From JAHJDR01 sp964609965 (GTDB lineage: Bacteria > UBA10199 > JADGCS01), in the NCBI GenBank assembly GCA_964609965.1, contig CAZSTS010000003.1:124001-188000 (forward strand): a stretch of 64,000 bases of DNA, given 5' to 3'. Of this stretch, positions 32,933-41,636 are shown piece after piece. The notes under the pieces were generated by a model that had not been told where the DNA came from, did no database searches, and was given only the letters and a program-made list of their open reading frames with translations. Every line of letters starts with the position of its first letter. The stretch's first letter is position 1. The position numbers were made by a program, and so were the translations under genes.

Positions 32933-34060
32933 ATGTTATCTTATAAGATCGACAAAAAAACTTTTAATCAATTGATATCATTACAAAATAAGATCTCTGA
33001 AAAATCGGTATTTGTTAGCTCTCTAGGCAAGGAGGCAAGGATTGCCATACAGCGATATGCTTTTATCAGTAATATTGGGGCATCAACTCGTATTGAAAAT
33101 GCTGTATTAACAAACCAAGAAATTGAATGGATTGATAGTACTTTGTCTGAGGATGGCAAAACAACAGCCTTTGAAGACCAAAAAAAATATATCGAAAATA
33201 AAATTACAAAAGATAAAGAACGAAGTTTAGAAGAAGTCGCTGGTTGTCGCGAGTTTTTGCAATTTTTGTTTATGAGTGCAAAAGAACTTAAACCTTTTAC
33301 AGAAGCTGATTTAAGACAGTTTCACCATGTGCTGCTCAAATACTACCCACAAGCAAGTCATTATCTTGGGCAATATAAGACATCTCATAATAGTGTTATT
33401 TCAATTAACAACTTAACAGGTGAAAAAAAGGATGTTTTACGTACAGCTGACCCTGGCAATGAAACAAAGATAGCCATGCAAGATCTCATAAAATGGTATC
33501 GAGAAGAAATAGAAAATCATCCATGGACTATTGCTGTTGCTTGTGAGCTAGTGTTTCGTTTTTTAGCTATTCATCCTTTTCAGGATGGGAATGGTCGGTT
33601 GGGAAGAGGGCTTTTTTATTTGGCTTTGATGCAATCCCCGTTTGATTCTCTTTCAGCAATTGCACCTTATTTGTCTCTTGATCGTAGTATTGAAGAAAAT
33701 AGGCAGGAATATTATTTTGTATTACGTCAGTGTTCATCAGGTCGTTTTTGTGTAGATCCTACTGAATATAAGATAGAGAACTTTTTAAGTTTTATCATCA
33801 CGAGGTTAAATGATGCGTTAGAGGATGTTTCTCTTTATCATGAAAAATATTCAAACTATCAAAAATTGTCATCAAATCATAAAACTGTTCTACAATGCTT
33901 CAAAGAAAGACCTGAAACTCGCTTAACAGTTGGCGATCTAATTGAATTATTAAAACAACCCAGGAGAACGATAACATATAATCTTAGTCAGCTTACAAAA
34001 AAAGGTTTTTTACAGCGTACTGGATCAACAAGAAGCTCTGAATATAAATTGGTTTTTTGA
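32933..34060 (+). CDS. Fic/DOC family AMP-transferase with C-terminal winged helix
   Basis: Fic enzymes transfer AMP or other nucleotide parts to protein hydroxyls. In the 375-aa product the Fic motif HPFQDGNGRLGR (residues 214-225) is complete, with catalytic His214. An inhibitory-helix motif of the (S/T)xxxE(G/N) type, STRIEN (51-56), is N-terminal, which marks a class II, self-inhibited Fic. The last 65 residues look like a winged helix-turn-helix (VGDLIELLKQPRRTITYNLS). ATG 32933 lies 7 nt after the -10 box, and no Shine-Dalgarno is present, so the mRNA is probably leaderless. Close family members include Fic proteins with DNA-binding tails that control their own promoter; the target here is unknown. 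Confidence 0.9.
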   Translation: MLSYKIDKKTFNQLISLQNKISEKSVFVSSLGKEARIAIQRYAFISNIGASTRIENAVLTNQEIEWIDSTLSEDGKTTAFEDQKKYIENKITKDKERSLEEVAGCREFLQFLFMSAKELKPFTEADLRQFHHVLLKYYPQASHYLGQYKTSHNSVISINNLTGEKKDVLRTADPGNETKIAMQDLIKWYREEIENHPWTIAVACELVFRFLAIHPFQDGNGRLGRGLFYLALMQSPFDSLSAIAPYLSLDRSIEENRQEYYFVLRQCSSGRFCVDPTEYKIENFLSFIITRLNDALEDVSLYHEKYSNYQKLSSNHKTVLQCFKERPETRLTVGDLIELLKQPRRTITYNLSQLTKKGFLQRTGSTRSSEYKLVF

Positions 34061-34319
34061 CTATTCCCCATCCTTCCCATGAAGATACTTGATGACTTTT
34101 ACATTCTCCATTGTCACCAGGCCTTTACCCCAAATCCCTCAAGGTATTAGTTTTCATTTTCCATGTACTGGAGGAACATGGCTATCATGGTGGAAATATT
34201 GAGCTATTTTTAAAAAAAGAGGAGGTAGTTTGGTAAGAGATCTTTCACTATAGAACTGCCAAGAAAAGTCTGTTAAACTTATTATTAAGTGTTTTTTATG
34301 CAATAAAATGAGGTTTCTT
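34061..34319. other. Gene-free spacer after fic
   Basis: About 260 bp with no convincing gene. On the minus strand, a short open stretch (about 34066-34137) reads like a protein end (VTMENVKVIKYLHGKDGE, stop) but has a stop codon close upstream, so it may be a gene remnant. No T-tract terminator for fic was found. Confidence 0.4.
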
Positions 34320-34943
34320 ATGCGAAAAATACAACTAATATTAGTGTTATTAATCATGTCTTTTTTAGTCGCGAGCCTTTCCTATTCTCGGACATTCGAA
34401 GATTTATACTCAGATGAGCAAAACTGCCCTGATTATATTTTTAAAAAAGTTTATGATTATTGTTCTGTCTATTCCACACCGCCATCAGTTGCAGATTTTG
34501 CTAATGGTGTTCAAAATGGCACCTATGCTGTGGATGAACTATTTTATGAAGCCTCAAGAACATCGGGTAGGCAAACGTTTTTGACATCATACGTTGAAAG
34601 ACTGCAAAGCGCTATTGATTATTATCATTTAATGGAATTCGGTGACACAGGTGAAGGGCGTTATCCAGAAAAATTAGATGATGCTGATTGTGGCTATGCA
34701 TCGGAGGCTAATCCTTTATTTGGAAATGTTCTTTCACCACCTGAAGATGGATCCGTTTCGTATAAAGTTTATAAACTCAATCATCATGTTTATGCCTTAA
34801 CGACTGTACTCAAGCAATTTAATCCTAATAGTGCCTATAATCCAAAAACAGATCCAATAGATTTGAGTTACACTCTTGGTGATTCAGGCATACTTTGTTA
34901 TCAAGAACTTCGGTATGTTCCTAGTAGAGGAAGAGTGTATTAA
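34320..34943 (+). CDS. Secreted protein of unknown function
   Basis: 207 aa from ATG 34320, chosen for its GAGG ribosome site 6 nt upstream; an ATG at 34308 has none. A signal peptide is clear (MRKIQLILVLLIMSFLVASL, cleavage near SYS-RT). The mature part has four Cys (in NCPDY, YDYCS, DDADCGY, ILCYQ), suggesting two disulfides, and many Tyr residues. I do not recognise a domain. It stands alone, with a hairpin terminator-like structure downstream. Confidence 0.75.
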   Translation: MRKIQLILVLLIMSFLVASLSYSRTFEDLYSDEQNCPDYIFKKVYDYCSVYSTPPSVADFANGVQNGTYAVDELFYEASRTSGRQTFLTSYVERLQSAIDYYHLMEFGDTGEGRYPEKLDDADCGYASEANPLFGNVLSPPEDGSVSYKVYKLNHHVYALTTVLKQFNPNSAYNPKTDPIDLSYTLGDSGILCYQELRYVPSRGRVY

Positions 34944-34982
34944 GCTTTCTACTTTGCCTCAAGAATAGGACCTCGCCTTATG

Positions 34983-35023
34983 AATCAGAGACCGGACACA
35001 AATGTGTCCAGTACTTTCTGATT
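34983..35023 (+). terminator. Possible terminator hairpin after the secreted protein
   Basis: Outer arms AATCAGA (34983-34989) and TCTGATT (35017-35023), and inner perfect arms GGACACA/TGTGTCC (34994-35000, 35003-35009). No T tract follows beyond TTTCC, so termination is only possible, not certain. Confidence 0.45.
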
Positions 35024-35119
35024 TCCTCGCAACTTTTCTCCATAGCAGTCGATAGAAGCTCTATCAGGAGGGAGGTTATTAACTACGGGCTACAGGTTGT
35101 TGAAGTTATAGGTGTTTAA

Positions 35120-36220
35120 TTGCATAGCGCTTTAGTAACAACAGCAACTCCCTTGGCAACATGTTTAACGGCAACGCCTCAACCTATCGATGTTTGGCAG
35201 GATGTTGTTCAAAGAAGTGCTAAATTCAAATGGGCTCCTTTCTGGCAGCCAGGACAAGATAATCTCACACAATCTGAACCAAATCTTCTGGACAAAAAAC
35301 ATCTCCTGAAAAGACAAAGAGCGCTTCAAGAAATAGCTACATCAATGGGAGCTGCAGAGGGCAGTATAGGCTGTGAGCCGATTGCACTAAGTTCACCAAG
35401 TACAACTCAAGACAAACGCATGCAGGAATTAATCAAACATAGCTCACTTGCAGCGTGGCCAGATTTAGTAGGAATTTATGGATGCGCTTATCAAGAAGCC
35501 CTAAAACACCCGTCAGTAGTACAGGCTTATATTAATCAAGTTGCTTTAGCCATGATAGGTTCTCATGTTTATATAGACTACCGATATTTGCCTTGGGTTT
35601 CTACTGATCATCTTTCAAGCTTGGAAGGTAGCTTGTTTTTAGTTGATGGTGATTGTTTCAATAATCGCACAATGTTAAGACATACAGCTTCAGTTCTAAC
35701 CGCCATTGAACATTTAGATGTAAGAGGAAAGAGCGTTGCTGATTTTGGATGTGCCGAAGGATTGTTAAGTCTTCTTGCTTTAAAACAAGGTGCTAGACAT
35801 ACCATTGGCATTGATCGTGATTTTGCTGCTAGGAGAAAGTTTGCTCATAATTTAATCCTTAATGGCATTGACCCATCTAGAGGGCACGTAGTTCAGGCAG
35901 ATCTTAATAGAGAACGTGAATTAAGACGTACATTGCAAGATAGACAGGTGGTTTTTGTAAACATTGGACCACATAGAATTTATGGTTCCACGCACTTGTA
36001 TGCTTTAAAACTAGCTGCAACTCTTCCTCAGGTTGAAACCATTGTGATTGGTGGTTACACATTGCCTCGAAACGAAGATCAAACACATGTTTTTTATTAT
36101 GGTGATGCTGCCAGATTGTTAGAAGCCTATGGTTTTTCTGTAGCTGCAATGTTTGATATACCCTATCAAGAAACCGTATCTTTAGTGTTTGAGCGTGCTA
36201 CACCTAGGGGGATTGCTTAG
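35120..36220 (+). CDS. SAM-dependent methyltransferase (PrmA-like fold), target unknown
   Basis: 366 aa from TTG 35120 (AGGTG 5 nt upstream); there is no ATG nearby. Residues 1-190 match nothing I recognise. The C-terminal part is a class I methyltransferase: motif I VADFGCAEGLLSLLALKQGA (about 206-225), the acidic end of strand 2 (TIGIDRDF), and a motif IV-like VVFVNIGPHRIYG. The region resembles the L11 methyltransferase class, but the substrate cannot be deduced. The gene is isolated between spacers with dispersed repeats. Confidence 0.75.
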   Translation: MHSALVTTATPLATCLTATPQPIDVWQDVVQRSAKFKWAPFWQPGQDNLTQSEPNLLDKKHLLKRQRALQEIATSMGAAEGSIGCEPIALSSPSTTQDKRMQELIKHSSLAAWPDLVGIYGCAYQEALKHPSVVQAYINQVALAMIGSHVYIDYRYLPWVSTDHLSSLEGSLFLVDGDCFNNRTMLRHTASVLTAIEHLDVRGKSVADFGCAEGLLSLLALKQGARHTIGIDRDFAARRKFAHNLILNGIDPSRGHVVQADLNRERELRRTLQDRQVVFVNIGPHRIYGSTHLYALKLAATLPQVETIVIGGYTLPRNEDQTHVFYYGDAARLLEAYGFSVAAMFDIPYQETVSLVFERATPRGIA

Positions 36221-36350
36221 GGTTTGGGATAAATCCTTCGACAATACTCAGGACGAGTAGGGGCGCACCTTATGGTCGATGAGAATTTTTTTATTTGCCA
36301 GGAGATCCTCCAAAAGACTAGTAATATCATATTTAAAGGAGTGATGTAAA
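36221..36350. other. Spacer with dispersed palindromic motifs
   Basis: Contains TCCTTCGACAATACTCAGGA followed by CGAGTAGGGGCGCACC (about 36236-36271). The first part is an imperfect inverted repeat; the second recalls the first half of the 28-bp GC-rich palindrome found at 41705 and 53512. Shine-Dalgarno AAAGGAG (36336-36342) serves aguB. Confidence 0.35.
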
Positions 36351-37235
36351 ATGAGCAAACATAACGTAAACATTGGTGTTGTTCAAATGAGTTGCACTGA
36401 TGATGTTCAAGGCAATTTAGACAAGGCTGTGTCTCAGATCAAAAAACTAGCAAAAGAGGGGGCTCAGATTGTCTGTCTTCAGGAACTCTTTCGCAGTCTT
36501 TATTTTTGTCAGGAGAAAGATGAAAAGAATTTTGAGTTAGCAGAATCCATTCCTGGTCCCACAACAGAAACATTTCAGACCTTAGCTAAAGATTTAAATA
36601 TTGTGATTGTAGCGAGTCTTTTTGAAGAAAAGGCCACAGGTGTTCACTACAACACAACTGCTGTCATTGATGCCGATGGATCTTATCTGGGAAAATACCG
36701 TAAAATGCATATTCCTGATGACCCTGATTTTCAGGAGAAATACTATTTTGCTCAGGGAGATCTGGGGTATCAGGTTTTCAAGACTAAGTATGCTAAAGTG
36801 GGGGTCCTGATTTGTTGGGATCAATGGTATCCTGAGGCAGCCAGACTTACAGCCTTAAAAGGTGCAGAGGTTATTGTCTATCCTACGGCCATTGGATGGG
36901 TGACTACAGATTCTGACGAGACCTATGCTAAGCAGCTCAATGCTTGGAAAACAGTTCAGGCAGGGCATGCTATTGCAAACGAAGTCTATGTGGTGACACC
37001 AAATCGTGTGGGTCAGGAAGGTGATATCAACTTTTGGGGAAATTCCTTTGTGGTCGATCCATTTGGTGAAACTCTGTATCAAGCCTCGGCTGATAAAGAA
37101 GAATCCAAAGTCGTGCCAATAGATTTGAGTGTTGTGAAAGAGTACAGACGATCTTGGCAATTTTTTCGCGATCGGCGCGTTGATTCGTATGAGGGAATAC
37201 TTCAGAGGAGTGTGGAAAAAGGGAATAACGAATAA
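36351..37235 (+). CDS. aguB: N-carbamoylputrescine amidase
   Basis: Nitrilase-family hydrolase that converts N-carbamoylputrescine to putrescine, CO2 and ammonia. The 294-aa product has the Glu-Lys-Cys triad: E45 (CLQELF), K118 (KYRKMHIPDD) and C155 (LICWDQWYPEA). The adjacent aguA supplies the substrate, so the two form the plant-type agmatine route to putrescine. The last codons and stop lie in a heptamer repeat that runs on to the aguA start, 17 nt downstream. Confidence 0.93.
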   Translation: MSKHNVNIGVVQMSCTDDVQGNLDKAVSQIKKLAKEGAQIVCLQELFRSLYFCQEKDEKNFELAESIPGPTTETFQTLAKDLNIVIVASLFEEKATGVHYNTTAVIDADGSYLGKYRKMHIPDDPDFQEKYYFAQGDLGYQVFKTKYAKVGVLICWDQWYPEAARLTALKGAEVIVYPTAIGWVTTDSDETYAKQLNAWKTVQAGHAIANEVYVVTPNRVGQEGDINFWGNSFVVDPFGETLYQASADKEESKVVPIDLSVVKEYRRSWQFFRDRRVDSYEGILQRSVEKGNNE

Positions 37236-37255
37236 CGAACAAGGAATAACGAATG
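37221..37255 (+). repeat. Heptamer repeat spanning the aguB stop and aguA start
   Basis: Units GAATAAC, GAATAAC, GAACAAG, GAATAAC, GAATGTC run in a 7-bp register. The first units encode the aguB C-terminus NNE and stop; the last contains the aguA ATG (37253). A ribosome site AAGGA (37240-37245) lies within the array. Confidence 0.75.
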
Positions 37256-38266
37256 TCGAAGTACAGATTGCCAGCAGAATGGGAAAAGCAAGAGGCGGTG
37301 ATTTTGTCGTGGCCGCATCAGCCAGAGACATGGTCCCCTGAACAACTTCTTGAGGTTGAAAAGATATACATTCGCCTTATTCAAGAGATTTCAGAACACC
37401 AAGAAGTTTGGGTCAATGTTCGCTCTGAAGAAGAATCGAAAACAATAAAAGACAGATTATCAAGCCAACAAAACATTCGCTTCTTTATTAATCCCACACA
37501 TGATGCCTGGGTGCGCGATTATGGGCCTATTTCAGTCTATCAAAATAACAAACGCTTGATGACCAAGTGGCAGTTTAATGGTTGGGGCGCTAAATATGAG
37601 GATGAGTATTTTCAAGACGGCAAAATTCCCTATAAGATTGCCTCAGAGACAAAAACCGAGCTCAAAGAGATAGATTTTATTCTCGAAGGAGGCTCAATCG
37701 AGGTTAATGGATTAGGGACACTTATCACATCAACTGACTGTCTTTTAAACGCTAATCGTAATCAATCGCTTTCAAAAAATGAGATCGAAGCTATTCTTTG
37801 TAAGAATTTAGGTATCACAAAGGTTATTTGGGCCCAAGGCCAGATCAAAGGCGATGATACAGATGGTCACATTGATGATGCTGTTCGTTTTGTGGGGCTA
37901 AAGGATATTGTTTGTATTTCGGAAGACAATCCAGAAGATAGTAATTTCGAAGGCATCGCTACGCTTCACAAATCTCTCAAAGACATAACAGATCAGGACG
38001 GAAACCCTATCAACATCACAAAAATTCCCATGCCTGATCCTGTATATTACAAAGAGAATAGGTTGCCTGCGAGCTATGCAAACTTTTTGATCACAAACAA
38101 AAAGATTTTTGTACCTATTTATAATTGTGAAAAGGATAAAGAGGCGCTTCAAATTATCAGCAAGTTTTTTCCAGATCGTAAAACTATCGGGATCGACTGC
38201 ACAGACTTGGTTGCAGGCTTTGGGTCTATTCATTGTGTGAGTATGCAGGTGACTCGTGGATCGTAG
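37253..38266 (+). CDS. aguA: Agmatine deiminase
   Basis: Hydrolyses agmatine to N-carbamoylputrescine and ammonia. The 337-aa product has the guanidino-modifying fold motifs: WVRDYGPI (about residues 84-91), EGGSIEVNG (about 142-150), DTDGHIDD (about 201-208) with the catalytic His, and the nucleophile C328 in GFGSIHCVSMQ. Length is typical (330-380 aa). The final codons TRGS-stop are made from a heptamer repeat, which is why the C-terminus is short after the Cys motif. Confidence 0.93.
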   Translation: MSKYRLPAEWEKQEAVILSWPHQPETWSPEQLLEVEKIYIRLIQEISEHQEVWVNVRSEEESKTIKDRLSSQQNIRFFINPTHDAWVRDYGPISVYQNNKRLMTKWQFNGWGAKYEDEYFQDGKIPYKIASETKTELKEIDFILEGGSIEVNGLGTLITSTDCLLNANRNQSLSKNEIEAILCKNLGITKVIWAQGQIKGDDTDGHIDDAVRFVGLKDIVCISEDNPEDSNFEGIATLHKSLKDITDQDGNPINITKIPMPDPVYYKENRLPASYANFLITNKKIFVPIYNCEKDKEALQIISKFFPDRKTIGIDCTDLVAGFGSIHCVSMQVTRGS

Positions 38267-38294
38267 GTCGTGAATTGTGGATCGAGGTGATGAG
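38253..38294 (+). repeat. Heptamer repeat at the aguA 3' end
   Basis: Units TCGTGGA, TCGTAGG, TCGTGAA, TTGTGGA, TCGAGGT in a 7-bp register. The first two contain the aguA stop (TAG). Confidence 0.7.
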
Positions 38295-38335
38295 TGAAGA
38301 GAGGGGAGAAAACAAAAAGGACGATTGTTTATTTC

Positions 38336-38392
38336 TCGTCCTTCGTGTTTTCGTATCTTCGTTTCTTCGTTTCTTCGTTTCCTCGTCTACTC
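38336..38392 (+). repeat. Octamer repeat (CTTCGTTT) in a convergent spacer
   Basis: Three near-perfect copies of CTTCGTTT with further degenerate copies on each side (for example CTTCGTGT, CGTATCTT). The period is 8, not 7. It overlaps the 3' end of the minus-strand gene 38387-39796. Confidence 0.7.
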
Positions 38393-39796
38393 AGGTGTCC
38401 ATTCGTATGGAATAGGAGCCGTGTCTTCTTCTAAATTTACCCAGCCTGTTTTTGTCATGCTGTCAAATTTATCATCCCATAATGGAGAACTGCACTCCCA
38501 GTTCCAGTCATCACATATAAGATCAACTTCATCCATGTATTCCTTGATTCCTACTTCTCCCAGGTCTTCATAAAGAGATAGACGTTTTAATACATACAAT
38601 AATCCGCTAAAATTCCACTCAACTTTATCACTTCCTGCAGGGAGGACTTGGTCAAGGTCATAATAGAACCATGTTGAGCCATCGCTATTTGTTTTTTCAT
38701 ACAATTCAAAATGCTCATCAAACTCAGGATGACTATCATAGTGATGATCCATAAGGTCAACAAGGACTGCAGCAGCATTTCCTTCATTTTGATCGTCAAA
38801 GATATTCTTGTCACGATATTCAGCCTGATCATATGCCACAAAATGATTGTTGTTGATTTCGGGGATTACAAAATCAGCTACAACATATTTGTATAGATGA
38901 GCCCAACCTTCAATCAAGCCTGTGCCTTTTTGTTCTTGTCCTTTAAAGCTGTGCCAGCAACCACTTGTCCATTCGGTGTTTTGTTTTTCTAAAAGGCAAT
39001 AACCAGGAAAATAGAGGGGCACAATTCTCTTTTGCATAACATGGCCGTATTCGTGGTAAGCGACTCCAGGCTTATTCCATTTACCAAAGTTGAGTTCAAT
39101 GCGGTTGGCAGTTGCATTAGACATCCCATTGCCTTCAGGATTGCCATCAGCCTTGAGTACGATCTTACCGTTTTTTACCTTATAATTGGGCCAAATCACG
39201 CGAAGAACATCGCCTTGGTCCCAATCATTAACGCTACCATAATTCCATGCCTCATTTATGGTAGCATAAACATGAAGGGCATGATGGAATTCACTGCCTA
39301 CATAAGGCATTTTTGTACCAAAATCTACTGTTTGGCTATGGCTGGGATTAAATGCCATCGGAAATACCATGATCGTGTAGAGTTTTTCTAAAGGGCTTTC
39401 AACGTAGAATTTATTATTCTTAAGACTAAATATCACGTATGTCTTAAACGTTGTGTCTGGTGGGTTGATAAACTTAATTTTTGATTTAAACTTACCATCC
39501 CAGTCAGTAAGGCCAGTGGCCACGACTTGTTCGCTATTGTTTTGTTTTAAGAAGATCTGGTATTTAACATTAGCAGCTCCACGGTGACCATCGTCAGGGA
39601 GCTCAAATGATGTTTTGCTGTCATTTCTTTCATCGGCAAAGACAAATTGGCCTTTTACAGTAATATAAGTTTTTTTGGCAGCAAAAGCAGTTTTACTGTT
39701 TAAAGTGAATAGAAGCCCAATAATAAGAAATAGAGTAAGTACCGTGATTGTTTTATTTGTAGTCAACATAGTGTATTCCTTTCTTTTTGTTTTCAT
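38387..39796 (-). CDS. Secreted HEYGH zinc-metalloprotease-like protein
   Basis: 469 aa (or 460 aa from the internal ATG at 39769; both have a ribosome site). A signal peptide is present (TITVLTLFLIIGLLFTLNSK, cleavage near TAFA). After a beta-rich region (about 45-150) comes HEYGH (248-252) in the context GVAYHEYGHVMQKR, and about 55 residues later GLIEGWAHLYKYV, which could give the third zinc ligand Glu of a gluzincin. Five Cys lie in the C-terminal half. Two-gene operon with 39806-40534. I know no family for it; the peptidase role rests on the motif only. Confidence 0.7.
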   Translation of the reverse strand: MKTKRKEYTMLTTNKTITVLTLFLIIGLLFTLNSKTAFAAKKTYITVKGQFVFADERNDSKTSFELPDDGHRGAANVKYQIFLKQNNSEQVVATGLTDWDGKFKSKIKFINPPDTTFKTYVIFSLKNNKFYVESPLEKLYTIMVFPMAFNPSHSQTVDFGTKMPYVGSEFHHALHVYATINEAWNYGSVNDWDQGDVLRVIWPNYKVKNGKIVLKADGNPEGNGMSNATANRIELNFGKWNKPGVAYHEYGHVMQKRIVPLYFPGYCLLEKQNTEWTSGCWHSFKGQEQKGTGLIEGWAHLYKYVVADFVIPEINNNHFVAYDQAEYRDKNIFDDQNEGNAAAVLVDLMDHHYDSHPEFDEHFELYEKTNSDGSTWFYYDLDQVLPAGSDKVEWNFSGLLYVLKRLSLYEDLGEVGIKEYMDEVDLICDDWNWECSSPLWDDKFDSMTKTGWVNLEEDTAPIPYEWTPE

Positions 39797-39805
39797 AATA
39801 TCCTT

Positions 39806-40534
39806 TTATTCATCCATAAGTTGAGGCTGATTGTCGCCAGTAAAAGTAGAATCAAGAGGACCATAGGGTGAGTTTGTATACGGTTTTGGCGTTAGATCAA
39901 CATGACCAGCAACTTCTGAAGGATGATTTAAATCTACTGTAAAGATTTGCGTTCTCTTTTTTTGTAAAAAATGCATGGGAGTCTGACCAGCTCCTTGAGG
40001 AGCCTCAGTAGCAATATTAGATGGAATGACAATTGACGTACCTGGTCGATAAACTTCAACATGGCGGTCATCGCTTGTGCGACTAATATATAATGTTTTT
40101 GTCACTGCAGTTTCAGAATTGTTGCCATTTATTGAGGCTTGAACATTGATGCCTGTGTGTGCTTCAAGTGACCGGTTGAACCGAATAGGGATATCGATTG
40201 TTGTTATCTCTTCGGCATCAAGGTCGAGTGTCATGCTAATTTCTTTGTTACCACTGATTTTATGAGAAACAGTTGCCTGTCTTAAGTTTCTTTTATTAAC
40301 CGCCATGCCTGGTCCCAGTTGGATCGAAAGATGAATCGTTTTTTCAGTATCATACAGTGATTCAACTATGATAGAGACGGTGCTTTGTTTTCTTAGAGAT
40401 AAGACATTGCTGTTAGTTTCAATGTCTATATTAATAGCATCATCGTTGTAATGAGCTATGGCAGATGGGTGGATAAATAACCAAGCCATGAGACAAGCAA
40501 TAATGAGTATTTTTTTATTTTTTATATTATACAT
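39806..40534 (-). CDS. Secreted beta-sandwich-like protein, partner of the HEYGH protein
   Basis: 242 aa with a signal peptide (KKILIIACLMAWLFIHPSAI, cleavage near AIA-HY). The mature part is rich in Thr, Ser, Ile and Val, with alternating patterns typical of Ig-like or fibronectin-like domains (STVSIIVESLYDTEKTIHLS). No catalytic motif. The downstream metalloprotein starts 9 nt later, so the two are co-expressed and probably act together outside the cytoplasm. Confidence 0.65.
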   Translation of the reverse strand: MYNIKNKKILIIACLMAWLFIHPSAIAHYNDDAINIDIETNSNVLSLRKQSTVSIIVESLYDTEKTIHLSIQLGPGMAVNKRNLRQATVSHKISGNKEISMTLDLDAEEITTIDIPIRFNRSLEAHTGINVQASINGNNSETAVTKTLYISRTSDDRHVEVYRPGTSIVIPSNIATEAPQGAGQTPMHFLQKKRTQIFTVDLNHPSEVAGHVDLTPKPYTNSPYGPLDSTFTGDNQPQLMDE

Positions 40535-40836
40535 ATTTCCTCCTTTGCATCTTTAAGCTTCAATATCCGTGCCACGAGCACAGAATAATAAGTTTAATAG
40601 AATAAAGGGTGAAAATGATGTTGTTTTTTTGTATGTGGACAATAGAGCGAAGCTTGGTAAAAGTAGGAGATTTTGATAGAAATGTATTTTTATGCTGTGT
40701 TCAAAAGAACACATCAGAAATATATATACCTATTCTGGAAATAATCTAAAATCACCTAATGCCGTGGTATTATTGATATAAAGGGGTTTTAGCTGTCTGA
40801 CGGGTGTGTTCAGATTAATAAGCAAAGGAAGAAATT
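40535..40836. other. Divergent intergenic region of about 300 bp
   Basis: Separates the minus-strand secreted pair from the plus-strand Nif3 gene, so it must hold both promoters. AT-rich. A short inverted stretch (TCAAAAGAACACATCAG) was seen near 40700 but no strong operator. Shine-Dalgarno AAAGGAAG (40824-40831) precedes the Nif3 gene. Confidence 0.4.
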
Positions 40837-41604
40837 ATGAAAACATCAGCCAAGGAAATCATCCAATTTTTAAACAAAGAACTTGGTATCGATAAAATTA
40901 AAGATTCGTCCTTGAACGGACTTCAGATTGGGGAAGTCAATGCTACGGTCAAAAAAATAGGCTTTGCTGTAGACGCTTCTATTTCTGCGTTTAAGAAGGC
41001 AAAGAAAAAAGGCTGTGATGTTGTTATCACACATCATGGGCTTTATTGGGGCGGGGAATTGCCTGTTACTGGGATTCATTACAAAAGGGTTAAATATCTG
41101 ATCGAAAATAATCTCGCTCTGATAGGTATGCATCTTCCTTTGGACCTTCATCCAAAATACGGGAACAATATTGAACTTGCTCGTTTGCTTGGGTTGAAAA
41201 AAACAAGGTCTTTTGGTGCGTATCGTGGTGCAAAAATTGGATTTTCGGGAGAGCTTACAAAAGCTATGCCTCGAAAACAGTTTATCAAGTTATGCGAAAA
41301 GAAATTGGGCACAAAATGCACATCACTTGATTTTGGTAAGGATAAAATCAAGAAAGTGGGCATTGTATCAGGTGGCGGTTGTTCAGCTCTTGAAGAGGCT
41401 TATGAAAATGGCCTCGACGTCTTGCTCACAGGTGATGGGCAGCATCACCACTATCATGAGGCCATAGATGCCAAGATCAATGTTGTCTTTGGTAGCCATT
41501 ACCACACCGAGACTCAAGGTATTCAGGCACTAGGAAAAGTTTTGAAGAAGAAGTTTGGTATTCCTGTCGAATTCTTAGATGTTCCAGTGAGGGTCAGATC
41601 GTGA
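40837..41604 (+). CDS. Nif3/DUF34 family dinuclear metal-centre protein
   Basis: Conserved toroid-forming protein (YbgI/NIF3 family), often annotated as GTP cyclohydrolase I type 2; the true role is unsettled. The 255-aa product has the family's metal-binding motifs: VVITHHGLYWGG (about residues 63-74), IGMHLPLDLHPKYGNN (about 95-110) and the C-terminal FGSHYHTETQGIQAL. The middle GGGCSALEEAYENGLDVLLT is also typical. Shorter than the 370-aa forms with a PII-like insert. Confidence 0.9.
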   Translation: MKTSAKEIIQFLNKELGIDKIKDSSLNGLQIGEVNATVKKIGFAVDASISAFKKAKKKGCDVVITHHGLYWGGELPVTGIHYKRVKYLIENNLALIGMHLPLDLHPKYGNNIELARLLGLKKTRSFGAYRGAKIGFSGELTKAMPRKQFIKLCEKKLGTKCTSLDFGKDKIKKVGIVSGGGCSALEEAYENGLDVLLTGDGQHHHYHEAIDAKINVVFGSHYHTETQGIQALGKVLKKKFGIPVEFLDVPVRVRS

Positions 41605-41636
41605 TGAGTAATGAGTTTGTAGGGGCGGGTCCCTGT

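Noticed and set aside
32933..34060. Fic as the toxin of a two-gene toxin-antitoxin pair
   Set aside because: No small antitoxin gene lies beside it, and the inhibitory-helix motif is inside the protein itself.
34066..34140. Minus-strand gene remnant after fic
   Set aside because: Only about 24 codons look protein-like and a stop lies close upstream; kept as a note in the spacer entry.
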